Notes: generated from the sequence alone by a model not told the origin. A stretch of DNA of 54,410 nt from SAR324 cluster bacterium (GCA_015232315.1 JADFZZ010000003.1:286275-340684), one strand, 5' to 3'. Shown: positions 27,861-37,236, numbered from the stretch's first letter. Numbers and translations are program-made.

Positions 27861-28889
27861 ATGCCTGTAGCAGATTATAAAACCTATTGCACAATGTTGG
27901 ATAACGCCAAGAAAAACAAATTTGCCTATCCCGCAATCAACGTCAGTTCCATGATCACGGCCAATGCGGCACTGAAAGCGTTTGCGGATCAGAAAAGTGA
28001 TGGAATCATTCAGGTTTCTACCGGTGGTGGCGAATTTGCTTCCGGTTTGAACAACAAGGACGCAGTGCTTGGTGCCATCGCGCTTGCTCAGCATGTCCAT
28101 TTGGTCGCGGAACGCTACAATGTCAACATTGCTCTGCACACAGACCATTGTCCCCCCAAAAAAGTTGATAAGTTTTTGCGTCCGTTGATTGAGGAAACCG
28201 CAAAACGCCGTGCCAAGGGCTTGCCCAATCTGTTCAATTCCCACATGTTTGACGGTGCGGAACTGCCTCTGGCTGAAAACATGAAAGTGGCAAAGGATCT
28301 GTTGGTGGCATGTGCCAAAAATGAAATCATTCTCGAAGTAGAAGCCGGAGTTGTTGGTGGAGAAGAAGACGGCGTGGATAATTCCGGAACTTCCAAGGAC
28401 AAACTCTATACCAGCCCTGAAGACATGGTTCAGGTCTATGCGGATCTCAACAGTCTGGGACGCTTCATGTTTGCCGCGACATTTGGAAATGTGCATGGTG
28501 TTTATAAACCCGGAAATGTGAAACTCACACCCACCATTCTCCGCGATGGACAAAAGGCTCTGACCGATAAATATGGAAGCAATGCTTCGTTTGATCTGGT
28601 ATTTCATGGCGGAAGCGGATCTCTGCTGTCTGAAATCCATGAAACCCTGCAATATGGTGTGATCAAAATGAATATCGACACCGATACCCAGTATGCGTTC
28701 ACACGACCGATCGTGGAACACATGTTTAAAAATTATGACGGTGTGCTGAAAATTGACGGAGAAGTGGGTGACAAAAAAGCCTATGACCCACGTGGTTATC
28801 TCAAAAAAGCGGAGGAAGGCATGGCCGCTCGCATCAAACAGGCCTGTGACGATCTGAAAAGCACTGGCACCACCTTGTTCGGCAAGTAA
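27861..28889 (+). CDS. fbaA: class II fructose-1,6-bisphosphate aldolase
   Basis: 342 residues, close to the usual 340-360 for the class IIA (FbaA) type. It catalyses reversible cleavage of fructose-1,6-bisphosphate to DHAP and glyceraldehyde-3-phosphate in glycolysis and gluconeogenesis. Zinc-site and catalytic motifs are present: ALHTDHCPP (near residue 93), ILEVEAGVVGGEEDGVDN (near 155), FGNVHGVY (about 211) and FHGGSGS (about 250), then GVIKMNIDTDTQYA. The N-terminus (FAYPAINVSS) is also typical. TAGGAG precedes the ATG by a normal distance. A terminator hairpin follows, so it is probably monocistronic. Confidence 0.97.
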   Translation: MPVADYKTYCTMLDNAKKNKFAYPAINVSSMITANAALKAFADQKSDGIIQVSTGGGEFASGLNNKDAVLGAIALAQHVHLVAERYNVNIALHTDHCPPKKVDKFLRPLIEETAKRRAKGLPNLFNSHMFDGAELPLAENMKVAKDLLVACAKNEIILEVEAGVVGGEEDGVDNSGTSKDKLYTSPEDMVQVYADLNSLGRFMFAATFGNVHGVYKPGNVKLTPTILRDGQKALTDKYGSNASFDLVFHGGSGSLLSEIHETLQYGVIKMNIDTDTQYAFTRPIVEHMFKNYDGVLKIDGEVGDKKAYDPRGYLKKAEEGMAARIKQACDDLKSTGTTLFGK

Positions 28890-28916
28890 CAACCTGTTGT
28901 TTTCTTGTGTAGTTTC

Positions 28917-28955
28917 AAGCCTGTCGCCTTCATGGGGGACAGGCTTTCTTGTTTT
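28917..28955 (+). terminator. rho-independent terminator after fbaA
   Basis: Nine-bp stem AAGCCTGTC/GACAGGCTT (28917-28925 with 28938-28946), 12-nt loop, followed by TCTTGTTTT. It lies 28 bp after the fbaA stop and before the threonine ammonia-lyase start. Confidence 0.85.
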
Positions 28956-28997
28956 ATAATTCAGTCATTCTTCTGCAAAATTCCCGAAAATATTCTT

Positions 28998-30218
28998 ATG
29001 TCTTCCCCAATCCTGAGTTTGAAAGATGTCCGTCAGGCAGAGCAACGGATTCGTCCCTATATTTTGAAATCACCCTGCACTTATTCTCAAAAACTGAGCA
29101 TGGCAACATGCTGTGAATTGTTTTTGAAACTGGAAAACTTTCAGATGACCGGCGCTTACAAACAGCGGGGAGCGTTTAATAAAATACTGAAACTGACTGA
29201 GCAGGAACGTCAGGCCGGAGTGATCACCTCGTCCGCGGGAAATCATGCACAGGGGGTGGCCTATGCCGCCGAAAGAAGCGGGATTCATGCCACCATTGTC
29301 ATGCCGGAAACCACACCTCTGGCAAAAATTCAGGGTACAAAGAAATTCAATCCGGATATTGTTCTGCATGGCAACAGTTACGATGAAGCCTATCTGAAAG
29401 CCCGGGAACTTTGTGAGGCCAATGGTTACACGTTCATCCATCCGTTCAATGATCCGGATGTGATCGCGGGACAGGGAACTGTGGGGCTGGAACTCATTGA
29501 GCAGTGTCCGGACATGGAAACCATCATTGTGCCTATCGGCGGCGGTGGGCTGATCGCCGGTGTTGCGGTCGCAATCAAGGAGTGGAACCCCAAAGTTCAG
29601 ATTATCGGCGTGGAGGCACAGGTGATTCCCGCCATGCAAAAAAGCCTTGAAGCCGGACAGATTGTGGATGTTCCCTATGCCAAAACGATCGCAGACGGCA
29701 TTGCGGTTTCCCGTGTTGGAACCAATACGTTTCCGCTCGTACAAAAATATGTCGATGATATTGTCACCGTCAGTGAGGAAGAAATTGCCAATGCGATTGT
29801 CCTTCTGCTGGAACAGGAAAAAACGCTGGCTGAAGGTGCCGGAGCAGTTGGAATGGCCGCTGTGTACCATCATAAAATTCCCCGAATGAATAACAGAAAA
29901 ACCATTGTGCTGATTTCCGGAGGGAATATTGACAGCAACACCTTATCCACCATTCTCGAACGTGGACTCGCCAAGGCCGGACGGTTGGCCAGTTTTCATG
30001 TTCTTGTTCCGGATCGGCCCGGAATTCTTGCTGAATTATCCAGGGTTATCGCGTCCCGTCGGGCCAATATCCTCCAGATTTCACACAACCGGTCCTATTC
30101 CAAAACATCGCTGGGTGAAGCGGAGGTAGAATTCACCATTGAAACCAGAGGACATGAGCATATTGCGGAAGTTGTTCAGGATCTGGAAAAAGATGGCTTC
30201 ATTGTGCATCTCAAATAG
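28998..30218 (+). CDS. ilvA: threonine ammonia-lyase (threonine dehydratase) with C-terminal ACT domain
   Basis: 406 residues from ATG 28998; a longer in-frame GTG start at 28905 would run through the fbaA terminator and is rejected. It is a PLP fold-type II enzyme that deaminates threonine to 2-oxobutanoate, the first step toward isoleucine. Motifs: the PLP-lysine segment [12 protein letters not shown] (near residue 52), [14 protein letters not shown], and the phosphate-binding loop [10 protein letters not shown] (near 185). The C-terminal 75 residues ([20 protein letters not shown]) form an ACT domain, suggesting allosteric amino-acid control. The short form with a single ACT domain is shared by biosynthetic and catabolic enzymes, so ilvA versus tdcB is not certain. 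The next small gene starts 9 bp after the stop. Confidence 0.93.
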   Translation: MSSPILSLKDVRQAEQRIRPYILKSPCTYSQKLSMATCCELFLKLENFQMTGAYKQRGAFNKILKLTEQERQAGVITSSAGNHAQGVAYAAERSGIHATIVMPETTPLAKIQGTKKFNPDIVLHGNSYDEAYLKARELCEANGYTFIHPFNDPDVIAGQGTVGLELIEQCPDMETIIVPIGGGGLIAGVAVAIKEWNPKVQIIGVEAQVIPAMQKSLEAGQIVDVPYAKTIADGIAVSRVGTNTFPLVQKYVDDIVTVSEEEIANAIVLLLEQEKTLAEGAGAVGMAAVYHHKIPRMNNRKTIVLISGGNIDSNTLSTILERGLAKAGRLASFHVLVPDRPGILAELSRVIASRRANILQISHNRSYSKTSLGEAEVEFTIETRGHEHIAEVVQDLEKDGFIVHLK

Positions 30219-30227
30219 AGGAGTTGT

Positions 30228-30419
30228 ATGAAATATCGTGTCTATGTCAAAGAAATCTGGGTTCAGCCCTATATTGTGGAAGCCAACAGTAAGGCACATG
30301 CCAAACGTCTGCTGGAAAATCCGGAAGCCCGTCAAAATCCTCAAATCAAGAAAGACACCACCCGTCCTCAGTATTGGGGAATCATTGGTTCAGAAAAATG
30401 GGATGTGGAGGAGGTTTAA
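30228..30419 (+). CDS. small conserved-looking protein downstream of ilvA (63 aa)
   Basis: AGAGGAGTTGT gives a strong ribosome binding site for ATG 30228, and the gene follows ilvA by 9 bp, so it should be co-translated. The sequence starts KYRVYVKEIWVQPYIVEA, followed by a helix (SKAHAKRLLENP) and a Trp-rich tail (YWGIIGSEKWDVEEV). It looks like a small beta-alpha-beta protein with no signal or membrane segment. No family name is recognised. Confidence 0.7.
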   Translation: MKYRVYVKEIWVQPYIVEANSKAHAKRLLENPEARQNPQIKKDTTRPQYWGIIGSEKWDVEEV

Positions 30420-30551
30420 TCTTTGTCTCTCAGTTTAGTTCCTCACAACGTCTGAATCAGACGGTCTGAAAATTGCTTTTCTCCAGGTATGTATTCTGAA
30501 ATCCCCAGGGCTGTTCATTTCTCCATATTTTGAGCGTCAACCGGATGGTCG

Positions 30552-30613
30552 GCGGGGATTACATGCCCCGCAAACGCCAAACATCGTATTTTTGACGGGC
30601 ACGTAGTCCCGTC
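30552..30613. repeat. pair of REP-like hairpins
   Basis: GCGGGG/CCCCGC (30552-30571, loop ATTACATG) and GACGGG/CCCGTC (30594-30613, loop CACGTAGT) stand 22 bp apart in the 260-bp gap before the prepilin gene. The second resembles the arms of the inverted repeat at 4166-4238. A small hairpin GTCTGA/TCAGAC also occurs near 30450. Confidence 0.65.
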
Positions 30614-30678
30614 CTGCCAGAGAAGTGAATAGCCCTGCTAAAATCCCCACCTATAAGCGACAAGAAAGGAGCCTGAGG

Positions 30679-31077
30679 ATGTTTTTCAAAATCAAACACA
30701 GCGGATTTTCCCTGGTTGAAGTGATGATTGTGGTTGTCATCATCGGAATTCTGGCATCATTGGCATATCCCAGCATGGAGAAATACTTGCTGACATCCCG
30801 GCAGACAGAAGCAAAAACCAACCTGATGGCGGTTTATACGGCACAAAAAATTTTTCATTCGACACAGCGTAAATATGCCGCTGATCTGAAAGAACTTGGC
30901 ATCTCGTTCGATCAGAGTGACTCCGCCATTTACAGTTATTCGATGAAAACAGAAGACAGCGAACAGGCCTATCTGGTCACCGCGACAGGGAACCTCGACA
31001 GCGATGATACGATCGACACGTGGACGGTCGATCACATGAAAAATCTGATCAACACGGTCAACGATGTTCTTGAATAA
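30679..31077 (+). CDS. type IVa-like prepilin
   Basis: 132 residues from ATG 30679 (AAAGGAG 7 bp upstream; the in-frame upstream GTG is rejected because it would lengthen the leader). The short basic leader MFFKIKHSG is followed by the prepilin peptidase site G/F and FSLVEVMIVVVIIGILASLA, with Glu at +5 and a 20-residue hydrophobic helix, as in PilE/PilA and minor pilins. The globular part is small (about 95 residues) and has no Cys pair, so the usual PilE disulfide loop is absent; DLKELGISFD and ATGNLDSDDTIDTW are pilin-like. No assembly genes (pilB/C/D/Q) are nearby. The next lipoprotein gene overlaps its end by 14 bp. Confidence 0.9.
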   Translation: MFFKIKHSGFSLVEVMIVVVIIGILASLAYPSMEKYLLTSRQTEAKTNLMAVYTAQKIFHSTQRKYAADLKELGISFDQSDSAIYSYSMKTEDSEQAYLVTATGNLDSDDTIDTWTVDHMKNLINTVNDVLE

Positions 31078-32509
31078 CCGGCATTTATGCATCCTCCTAT
31101 CGCTGTTGTTTGCCTTGCTCCTTTCCGGTTGTGTTTCCTCACGGGTTTACTATGAACCCGCGGTCTCGCCCCATGCCTTGAAACATGGCAACATTTATGT
31201 GGAACAACTTGTAGGTCAAAATGCCTCATGGTTTCGTGATGTGTTGATCCGGGAACTCTATAAAAACCCGGTATTTTATCCGATGGAAACCTATCCCGGT
31301 CTGGAGGAAAAAGCCGCGATTCTCTCAGGCACGGTGATTGTTTATTCTGTAAGAGATGAAGAACAGACCCACGAAAATAAAAAAGTTGAATTGATACAGA
31401 AAGATATCCCGCCCTCAAAAAACAATGTGGCTAGCCAGATGCGCCAGACCCTGTTTGAGTTTGTGGAAGTGAGCTTTGAAGAACGTGTGATCCACCGCAC
31501 CATTGATCTGGGAATTGAATTTGTGCTACATGACTCCATTTTAGCACAGGAATTGTATCACCAGCAGGAAAATATCAGCTTCCGTCAAAGTTATTCGGGA
31601 GAAGAGGCCATCAAGGACATGCGTTCATCACAGGATGAAATCAAACGTTTGGGAACACTCCTGATTCAACGGTTTCTCGATAAATTATCGCCCGTAGCCA
31701 AACAGACGGTTCTGGTTCTTGAAACAGGCTCAGCGCCAATTCCATGGACATTCAATCTGCTGGACCTCGGACACCCCGGAATTTTGAGTGGAAATCGCTA
31801 TGCGGTCCAGAAGGAATTTTCCAAGGCCATCAAAGCCTGGAATTATATGATTTTTGAACCGTATCCGTTTGAGCAGTCAGAACAGTTTACTTTTTCAGAT
31901 CGGGCGCTGGCCAGTCTTAAACAGGCAAAAATTCCTCGACAGATCCTGGAACCACTGCTTCAGTTACGCAACCAGTCTTTCTCTCTGGTCGATATTGATA
32001 AAATCCTGTTGAAGCTTCTCAGTCCCTTACATTTTAAAACCTACGGCCAGATTATCAAGTATCACAGTCGGGAATCCCAAACAATTCTGGGAAAAAATCT
32101 GGCTTCGGCCCATTATAATCTGGGAATGCTGTATCAATTGCTCAATCAGCTAAAACTGGCCGCCTATCATTTCGCGCAGGCAAATGCCTGGAATCCGCAA
32201 CCCCATTATGCTCAAGCATGGAGCGATGTGAAATATGCCATGGATGATTTTAACAGCCTGGACACAATGGTCCCCCAAACCATTGAGGCCGCAGGAAAAA
32301 ATCCACCACCAGCCAACGCGATCATTCACCCTCAGGAAATGCTGATGCCGGAAGAAGAAGCTTTGCCTGTGGAAAACGCAGGTGCGACCCGACCGAATTT
32401 TGAACCGGAAGAATTGCCTTATCTGCTGGAAGAAACACAACCGGCAATCAATCCGGACGCGATACAGGCGCAACCCGATGATCAGCAGAATCTGCTTGAA
32501 CTGAATTGA
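31064..32509 (+). CDS. lipoprotein with C-terminal TPR-like region
   Basis: 481 residues starting inside the prepilin gene (14-bp overlap), so probably translationally coupled. The signal peptide ends in lipobox LLLSGC (Cys near residue 23). Residues 30-220 form an alpha/beta domain (NIYVEQLVGQNASWFRDVLI, AAILSGTVIVYSV) reminiscent of CsgG/LpoB-type periplasmic domains. A helical part follows, with a TPR-like pair at residues 340-390 (ASAHYNLGMLYQLLNQLKLA). The C-terminal 90 residues are Pro/Glu-rich and probably disordered. Likely anchored to the outer membrane facing the periplasm. Function unknown; the gene order suggests it acts with the prepilin and the FlgT-like protein. Confidence 0.78.
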   Translation: MFLNNRHLCILLSLLFALLLSGCVSSRVYYEPAVSPHALKHGNIYVEQLVGQNASWFRDVLIRELYKNPVFYPMETYPGLEEKAAILSGTVIVYSVRDEEQTHENKKVELIQKDIPPSKNNVASQMRQTLFEFVEVSFEERVIHRTIDLGIEFVLHDSILAQELYHQQENISFRQSYSGEEAIKDMRSSQDEIKRLGTLLIQRFLDKLSPVAKQTVLVLETGSAPIPWTFNLLDLGHPGILSGNRYAVQKEFSKAIKAWNYMIFEPYPFEQSEQFTFSDRALASLKQAKIPRQILEPLLQLRNQSFSLVDIDKILLKLLSPLHFKTYGQIIKYHSRESQTILGKNLASAHYNLGMLYQLLNQLKLAAYHFAQANAWNPQPHYAQAWSDVKYAMDDFNSLDTMVPQTIEAAGKNPPPANAIIHPQEMLMPEEEALPVENAGATRPNFEPEELPYLLEETQPAINPDAIQAQPDDQQNLLELN

Positions 32510-32569
32510 CACTTGACTCAAGGTGTAGGAATTTGCCGCGCATGATCAACCTCAACCAGGAGCAACATT

Positions 32570-33781
32570 ATGAACTGGCTTCAGAAAATTGTTTTATTGC
32601 TATGCCTCATGCTGCCAGGCGCATGGGTGCAAGCCAAAGAAGTCACAGCCACCGGAACAGCCGCCATTTTTGAAGGGAATACCGGCAGCGCTAAAAATCA
32701 GGCCATTCTAAATGCCCAGCGGCAGGCTGTTGAGCAGGGGATCGGAACCTTTATTGATTCTAATACGTTTGCTCAGAACTTTGAGGTGATCAAAGACGAA
32801 ATTCTCACCACCAGTCGGGGGTATATCACTCGTTATGAAGTGATTCAGGAAGGCGCGTCGGCGGATGGAACAAACTATGAAGTGACAATCCGCGCGGATG
32901 TCTCGGATGAAAAAATTCAGGATCAACTCAAAACACTGCGGATCCTCCATCAAAAAATGGGCAACAAACGCATCATGGTGATTTATCAATCCGCCGATCC
33001 CAATGCCTTACCCCGTGATAACAGTGGGGTCCAAAGCACCCTTTCCATCATTCGGGATCAGTTCAATCAGGCAGGTTTCAGAGTGTTCAATGAACAGGTG
33101 ATGGGGGAGGTGTATCAGGCCATCGAACGGGCCGCTATCGTAGATCGGCCCGCGGAGTCACTGATTGCGCTGGCGTTGGATCAGCATGCGGAAATCCTGG
33201 TTCGTCTGGAAATGATCGCCGGAAAACGAGGACAGAAAGGTGGAATGTTTTATGCGGCCAAAGTCATGGTACGTATGCAAGTGTATGATGCCAGCAACGG
33301 ACGTCAGATCGCGGATGTGACCAAAGAAGACAAGCAGTTGTCCTCTTATGCGCCAGGCCCTTATGACTGGTTGGAAATGCTCAGTAAGGCCGGAAAACGT
33401 GCCGGAGCAGAAGCCTCCAAGGAAGCGATTGAACGTATTTCTGAATTTTATCAGTCAGTGGGAGACACCGGCTTTGCTTATCTGATTGTGTTCAGAAATT
33501 ATACCGCCGAAGAGGAAGACAAGATTCTGGATTATCTCGAAAACACTGAGGGTTTCAAGGATCTGACAGAGTTGAAAAACTCTTTGGGATATTTGGAACT
33601 GGAATTATTTTCTTCAGAAAGCAAAAGTCGCTTGCGCCGTAAAATCCGCAGAGATCTGAAAACCGAGGGCATTGGCGCATTGGCGCAGGATGCGACCGGC
33701 AACCGGATGATTTTTGTCAATCCCGCGGCCATGCCACCAGAAGAAGAATCCTCAAAAATCATTGAGGATGACGCCGAGTGA
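32570..33781 (+). CDS. exported FlgT/LPP20-like protein
   Basis: 403 residues. Signal peptide WLQKIVLLLCLMLPGAWVQA, cleaved near residue 22. The N-terminal domain with KNQAILNAQRQAVEQGIGTF and a following strand (YEVTIRADVSDEKI) is the pattern of FlgT N-terminal/LPP20 domains. FlgT forms the H-ring around the sheathed Vibrio motor. The middle part (residues 120-290) resembles a CsgG/TolB-type fold (KRIMVIYQSADPN, DQHAEILVRLEMIAGKRG). CAACCAGGAGCAACATT gives the ribosome binding site. The stop overlaps mtaB by 4 bp. No flagellar genes are in the window, so a non-flagellar envelope role is possible. Confidence 0.72.
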   Translation: MNWLQKIVLLLCLMLPGAWVQAKEVTATGTAAIFEGNTGSAKNQAILNAQRQAVEQGIGTFIDSNTFAQNFEVIKDEILTTSRGYITRYEVIQEGASADGTNYEVTIRADVSDEKIQDQLKTLRILHQKMGNKRIMVIYQSADPNALPRDNSGVQSTLSIIRDQFNQAGFRVFNEQVMGEVYQAIERAAIVDRPAESLIALALDQHAEILVRLEMIAGKRGQKGGMFYAAKVMVRMQVYDASNGRQIADVTKEDKQLSSYAPGPYDWLEMLSKAGKRAGAEASKEAIERISEFYQSVGDTGFAYLIVFRNYTAEEEDKILDYLENTEGFKDLTELKNSLGYLELELFSSESKSRLRRKIRRDLKTEGIGALAQDATGNRMIFVNPAAMPPEEESSKIIEDDAE

Positions 33782-35106
33782 GTTCAACAAACCTGTCCCG
33801 TCGTACAGTGGCATTCCAGACCATGGGATGCCGCCTGAATCAGGCCGAAACCAACCTCATCACCAAATCCCTTCAAGCCCGGGGCTATGAGATCGTCACT
33901 TCTGAAGAGGACGACGCGGAGGTCTATATCCTCAATACCTGCACGGTCACACAGCATTCTGACGCAAAAAACAGGCAGATGATCCGGTCGGTACATCGGA
34001 ATCATCCTGACGCGCTGATTGCCGTCATTGGCTGTTATGCCCAGATGTCCGCACAGGAAATCGCGGAAATAGAGGGTGTAAAACTGGTTCTGGGTAATGA
34101 AAACAAACTTCAGATTGCTGATTTTCTGGATGAAGCCCGGGTTTCTGAAACGCCACTGGTGATTACTCCCAAAATTGTAAAAACAGCCTTCACCTTGCCG
34201 GTCATGGACTGGCTCAATCCACATCAAACCCGGGAACATCTCAAAATCCAGGATGGCTGTGATTTCATGTGTTCCTTCTGCATCATTCCCTTTGCCCGGG
34301 GCCGTTCCCGTTCGCGGGAATTTGACAATTGCCTGGAAGAAGCCCGGGCGCTGGTTCAGGCCGGTGCGAAAGAACTGGTTTTGACAGGCGTGAATGTCGG
34401 CACGTATGGCATCCATTCCAAAACATTGATCCACATGCTGGATGCGTTGAATCAACTGGATGGACTGGAACGCATCCGCATCAGTTCTATTGAACCCACC
34501 ACAGTGGAGCCACTGATTCTTCAATACATGGCTGACCCGGGACATAAACTGGTGCCTTACCTGCATCTGCCGTTGCAATCCGGCTCCAATGAAATACTGG
34601 AATGGATGAAACGCCGCTATACCCGGGAGATGTTCAGGGAAGACGTATTGCGGGCTGTCGAACAAGTGCCGGATCTGTGCGTTGGAACAGATGTCATGGT
34701 TGGTTTTCCCGGAGAAACTGACGAACATTTTGATCAGACCTGGCAATTGCTGGATTCTTTGCCTGTGCATTATTTCCATGTGTTTCCCTATTCAGAGCGT
34801 GAAGGAACTCCGGCTGTGAGAATGGCCGGGAAAGTTACTCCACAGGAAAAACAGCGCCGCAGTGAAGTTTTGAGAAAATTGAGCCAATGGAAACGCCGGG
34901 AGTTTTATGGTAAAGCACTCAAGCAAATTCGTTATGTGTTGTTTGAAGCACCCAAAGGTTCCCGAATCGATGGTTTGACAGACAATTACATTCGGGTGTC
35001 TGTCGAAGGCGAAGCGGTCGGACAATATCACAATCAGGTCCTTCCTGTGTTCCTCAGTGAATTGCGGGAAGACATGATTTCAGGGGAGATCAGGACAGGG
35101 GATTAA
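33778..35106 (+). CDS. mtaB: tRNA (N6-threonylcarbamoyladenosine-37 C2) methylthiotransferase MtaB
   Basis: 442 residues from GTG 33778, overlapping the preceding stop by 4 bp. It converts t6A37 to ms2t6A37 in ANN-decoding tRNAs. The N-terminal UPF0004 domain has three cluster Cys: TMGCRLNQAET, ILNTCTVTQHSD and VIGCYAQMSAQE. The radical SAM domain has CDFMCSFC (near residue 160) followed by PFARGRSRSRE, a family signature. Later motifs are LTGVNVGTYG, RISSIEPTTVEP and HLPLQSGS. The C-terminal TRAM domain spans about 375-440. The order of cluster motifs and the sequence FARGRSRSR favour MtaB over MiaB or RimO. Confidence 0.94.
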   Translation: MSSTNLSRRTVAFQTMGCRLNQAETNLITKSLQARGYEIVTSEEDDAEVYILNTCTVTQHSDAKNRQMIRSVHRNHPDALIAVIGCYAQMSAQEIAEIEGVKLVLGNENKLQIADFLDEARVSETPLVITPKIVKTAFTLPVMDWLNPHQTREHLKIQDGCDFMCSFCIIPFARGRSRSREFDNCLEEARALVQAGAKELVLTGVNVGTYGIHSKTLIHMLDALNQLDGLERIRISSIEPTTVEPLILQYMADPGHKLVPYLHLPLQSGSNEILEWMKRRYTREMFREDVLRAVEQVPDLCVGTDVMVGFPGETDEHFDQTWQLLDSLPVHYFHVFPYSEREGTPAVRMAGKVTPQEKQRRSEVLRKLSQWKRREFYGKALKQIRYVLFEAPKGSRIDGLTDNYIRVSVEGEAVGQYHNQVLPVFLSELREDMISGEIRTGD

Positions 35107-35144
35107 CCATTGTTTAATCAATTTTTTAACCAAAAAGGAGAATC

Positions 35145-36086
35145 ATGAAAATATTTAACGGTCTGATGGTTTTTATCACACTGTCATTGATCGGTTGCCA
35201 GAAAGATGTGGCCCCCAATATCCAGGTCAACAGCGATCCGGAAATTCTGGCACGTGGACAATACCTTGTGCATCATGTTGCCAGTTGTATTGATTGCCAT
35301 TCCGAACGCAACTGGGACTATTTTTCCGGCCCTCTTGTTGAAGGAACTGAAGGCAAGGGAGGAGAAGTGTTTCCTGAAGAAGCCGGATTTCCCGGAAATC
35401 TCTATGCCGACAACATCACCCCTGCGGGTTTGAAGGGTTGGACTGATGGCGAAATTCACCGGGCTGTCACTGAAGGACGCTCTCAGGATGGACATGCCCT
35501 GTTTCCACTCATGCCCTATCTCTCCTATGGACAGATGGCCACTGAGGATGCTCATGCGATTGTCGCCTATCTCAAAACCTTGCGTCCCATCGAAAACAAT
35601 GTTCCGGAAACCGATCTGAATTTTCCGTTGAACCTGATTGTCCGGACCATGCCCATGAAAGCGAATCCACAACCATTGCCAGAGCGCTCCAATGAAGTAG
35701 AATATGGACGCTATCTGGTTACAATTGCCGCCTGCGCAGATTGTCACACCCAGGCTGACAAAGGTGAAAAACTGCCGGGAATGGATTATGCCGGCGGGTT
35801 TGAATTCAAACTCCCGCGAGGTGGTACCACCTATTCAGCCAACATCACCTCGGATAATGACACAGGTATTGGACTCTGGACCAAAGAGCAGTTCATCGAC
35901 AAATTCAAAAGTTATGACACTCCTGAAGCAAAAATGATTCCGGTACAAGCCGGTGAAAAAAACACCGTAATGCCCTGGACCATGTTTGCCGGGATGACCC
36001 GCGAAGATCTGGGCGCAATCTATGAATACCTCCGTACAATTCCAGTAGTCAGCAATACAGTAACCATTTTTGTTCCTGCAAATTGA
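35145..36086 (+). CDS. dihaem c-type cytochrome lipoprotein
   Basis: 313 residues, with AAAAAGGAGAATC before the ATG. The signal has a lipobox (LSLIGC, Cys near residue 18), so it is membrane-anchored in the periplasm. Two class I cytochrome domains each have a CxxCH haem site: CIDCH (near 49) and CADCH (near 201). Met ligand candidates lie in FPLMPYLSYGQM and NTVMPWTMFAGM. The arrangement resembles the cytochrome subunits of membrane dehydrogenases and c4-like carriers. No dehydrogenase or oxidase gene adjoins it, so its redox partner is unknown. Confidence 0.93.
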   Translation: MKIFNGLMVFITLSLIGCQKDVAPNIQVNSDPEILARGQYLVHHVASCIDCHSERNWDYFSGPLVEGTEGKGGEVFPEEAGFPGNLYADNITPAGLKGWTDGEIHRAVTEGRSQDGHALFPLMPYLSYGQMATEDAHAIVAYLKTLRPIENNVPETDLNFPLNLIVRTMPMKANPQPLPERSNEVEYGRYLVTIAACADCHTQADKGEKLPGMDYAGGFEFKLPRGGTTYSANITSDNDTGIGLWTKEQFIDKFKSYDTPEAKMIPVQAGEKNTVMPWTMFAGMTREDLGAIYEYLRTIPVVSNTVTIFVPAN

Positions 36087-36180
36087 TGGGATCAGGCCCT
36101 CAAAATTCCAAAGTTCTTATGCTTGATATTTTGTAGTGTGAACCTCGGATTATTGTAAATAACCTCTCGCCTGTCATCTG

Positions 36181-36219
36181 CCCTGAATCATGACTCAAAC
36201 CAAAGTCATGGATTCAGGG
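36181..36219 (+). repeat. strong hairpin after the cytochrome gene
   Basis: CCCTGAATCATGACT (36181-36195) pairs with AGTCATGGATTCAGGG (36204-36219), a 15-bp stem with one bulged base and an 8-nt loop. No T-run follows. It may act as an mRNA 3' end or be a palindromic repeat. The surrounding 36087-36474 gap otherwise holds only the repeat at 36303. Confidence 0.65.
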
Positions 36220-36302
36220 GCATCAATACAAAAACCTTTCAGCTTCAGTGTCTGCGCTATTTCTGAAACACTGTTTTTGGGGTTGTTTGAAGCCTTGATT
36301 TC

Positions 36303-36440
36303 GTAAGCGTTCAGTCGTCAGCCATCAGTTTTCAGGAATTCTCAAGGCATGGAAGCCAAACGATATTTTCTGCTATTGAGTCATAATGCTTCTGAAGCGT
36401 ATAAACATTGAAAGCTGAATACTGAAAGCTGAACGCTTAC
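36303..36440. repeat. GTAAGCGTTCAG-ended repeat, long copy (138 bp)
   Basis: It starts GTAAGCGTTCAG and ends with the exact complement CTGAACGCTTAC. The first 80 bp (TCAGGAATTCTCAAG, GGAAGCCAAACGATATTTTC) match the inverted copy at 48377-48454 closely; about 55-60 bp near its right end are extra. Terminal inverted repeats of 12 bp and the absence of coding capacity suggest a MITE-like element. Confidence 0.85.
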
Positions 36441-36474
36441 TTGATTTCAAACCTGTTAATGCAAGGAGAACAAT

Positions 36475-37236
36475 ATGAATATTCAATGGATTGTCGCATC
36501 GGATATTGATGGAACCCTGACTGGGGATCGTGAGGCACTCAACAGTCTGGGACATCAGATCAGCTTGTTGAGAAAAAAGGGGGAACTGCGACTGTTTTTG
36601 GTAACAGGACGTCGATTGGATCAGGTGCTGGAGGGTTTTCAGACTGAGGGCATTCCTGAATCAGACGCCATCATTTCACAGGTGGGCACAGAAATTTTTA
36701 TGCCACCTTACTCCAGAACAATGTCCCCCATGCCTGAATGGGAAACAAAGTTGCGTTCACAATTTTCCAGAGCTCAGGCTGTCTCATTTCTGGAGGGCAT
36801 TGAAGGACTGGAAATGCAACCCGATGTGTTCAATACACCGCTGAAAGTCAGTGCCTATCTGGATAAAGCTCCCGATCCGGATAAAGCCGCGGCCAAGATT
36901 CAGGAACGGGTTCTGGCCTTTGGAACCGGGTATCAGGTGATCTGGTCCAGCGGTCGTGATCTGGATATTTTGCCGTCTGATTCCGGCAAAGGAAAAGCGA
37001 TATGGTTTTTAATGGAACATCTCAAATTGACTCAGGCTCAATTGGTTGTCGCCGGAGATACCGGAAATGACTGTTCCATGTTTGCGGAAATGAGATCAGG
37101 AGTGGTTGTCTGCAATGCGACACCTGAACTTAAACAATTTGTAAAATCTCACCCGTCTCTCTCCATTTATCAGGCCCGCGAGAAATACGCCGCAGGAGTG
37201 GCAGAAGGTCTGCGTCATTTCGGTGTGATTCAATAA
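36475..37236 (+). CDS. HAD-superfamily sucrose-phosphatase-like hydrolase
   Basis: 253 residues, with CAAGGAGAACAAT before the ATG. HAD motifs: I, ASDIDGTLTGD with nucleophile Asp near residue 10; II, LFLVTGRRLDQV (Thr near 43); III/IV, SGKGKAIWFLM and VVAGDTGNDCSMF. The string SSGRDLDILPSDSGKGKA matches the sucrose-6F-phosphate phosphohydrolase (S6PP) branch, as does the Cap C2 insert in the middle. It may therefore release sucrose or a related sugar from its phosphate, but no sucrose-phosphate synthase is adjacent. Cytosolic. Confidence 0.85.
   Translation: MNIQWIVASDIDGTLTGDREALNSLGHQISLLRKKGELRLFLVTGRRLDQVLEGFQTEGIPESDAIISQVGTEIFMPPYSRTMSPMPEWETKLRSQFSRAQAVSFLEGIEGLEMQPDVFNTPLKVSAYLDKAPDPDKAAAKIQERVLAFGTGYQVIWSSGRDLDILPSDSGKGKAIWFLMEHLKLTQAQLVVAGDTGNDCSMFAEMRSGVVVCNATPELKQFVKSHPSLSIYQAREKYAAGVAEGLRHFGVIQ

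Noticed and set aside
27843-28892. 349-codon minus-strand frame opposite fbaA
   Set aside because: fbaA on the plus strand has full family motifs and a ribosome binding site; the antisense frame has neither and is a codon-bias shadow.
33784-34779. 331-codon minus-strand frame opposite mtaB
   Set aside because: Antisense shadow of a confidently assigned radical SAM gene.
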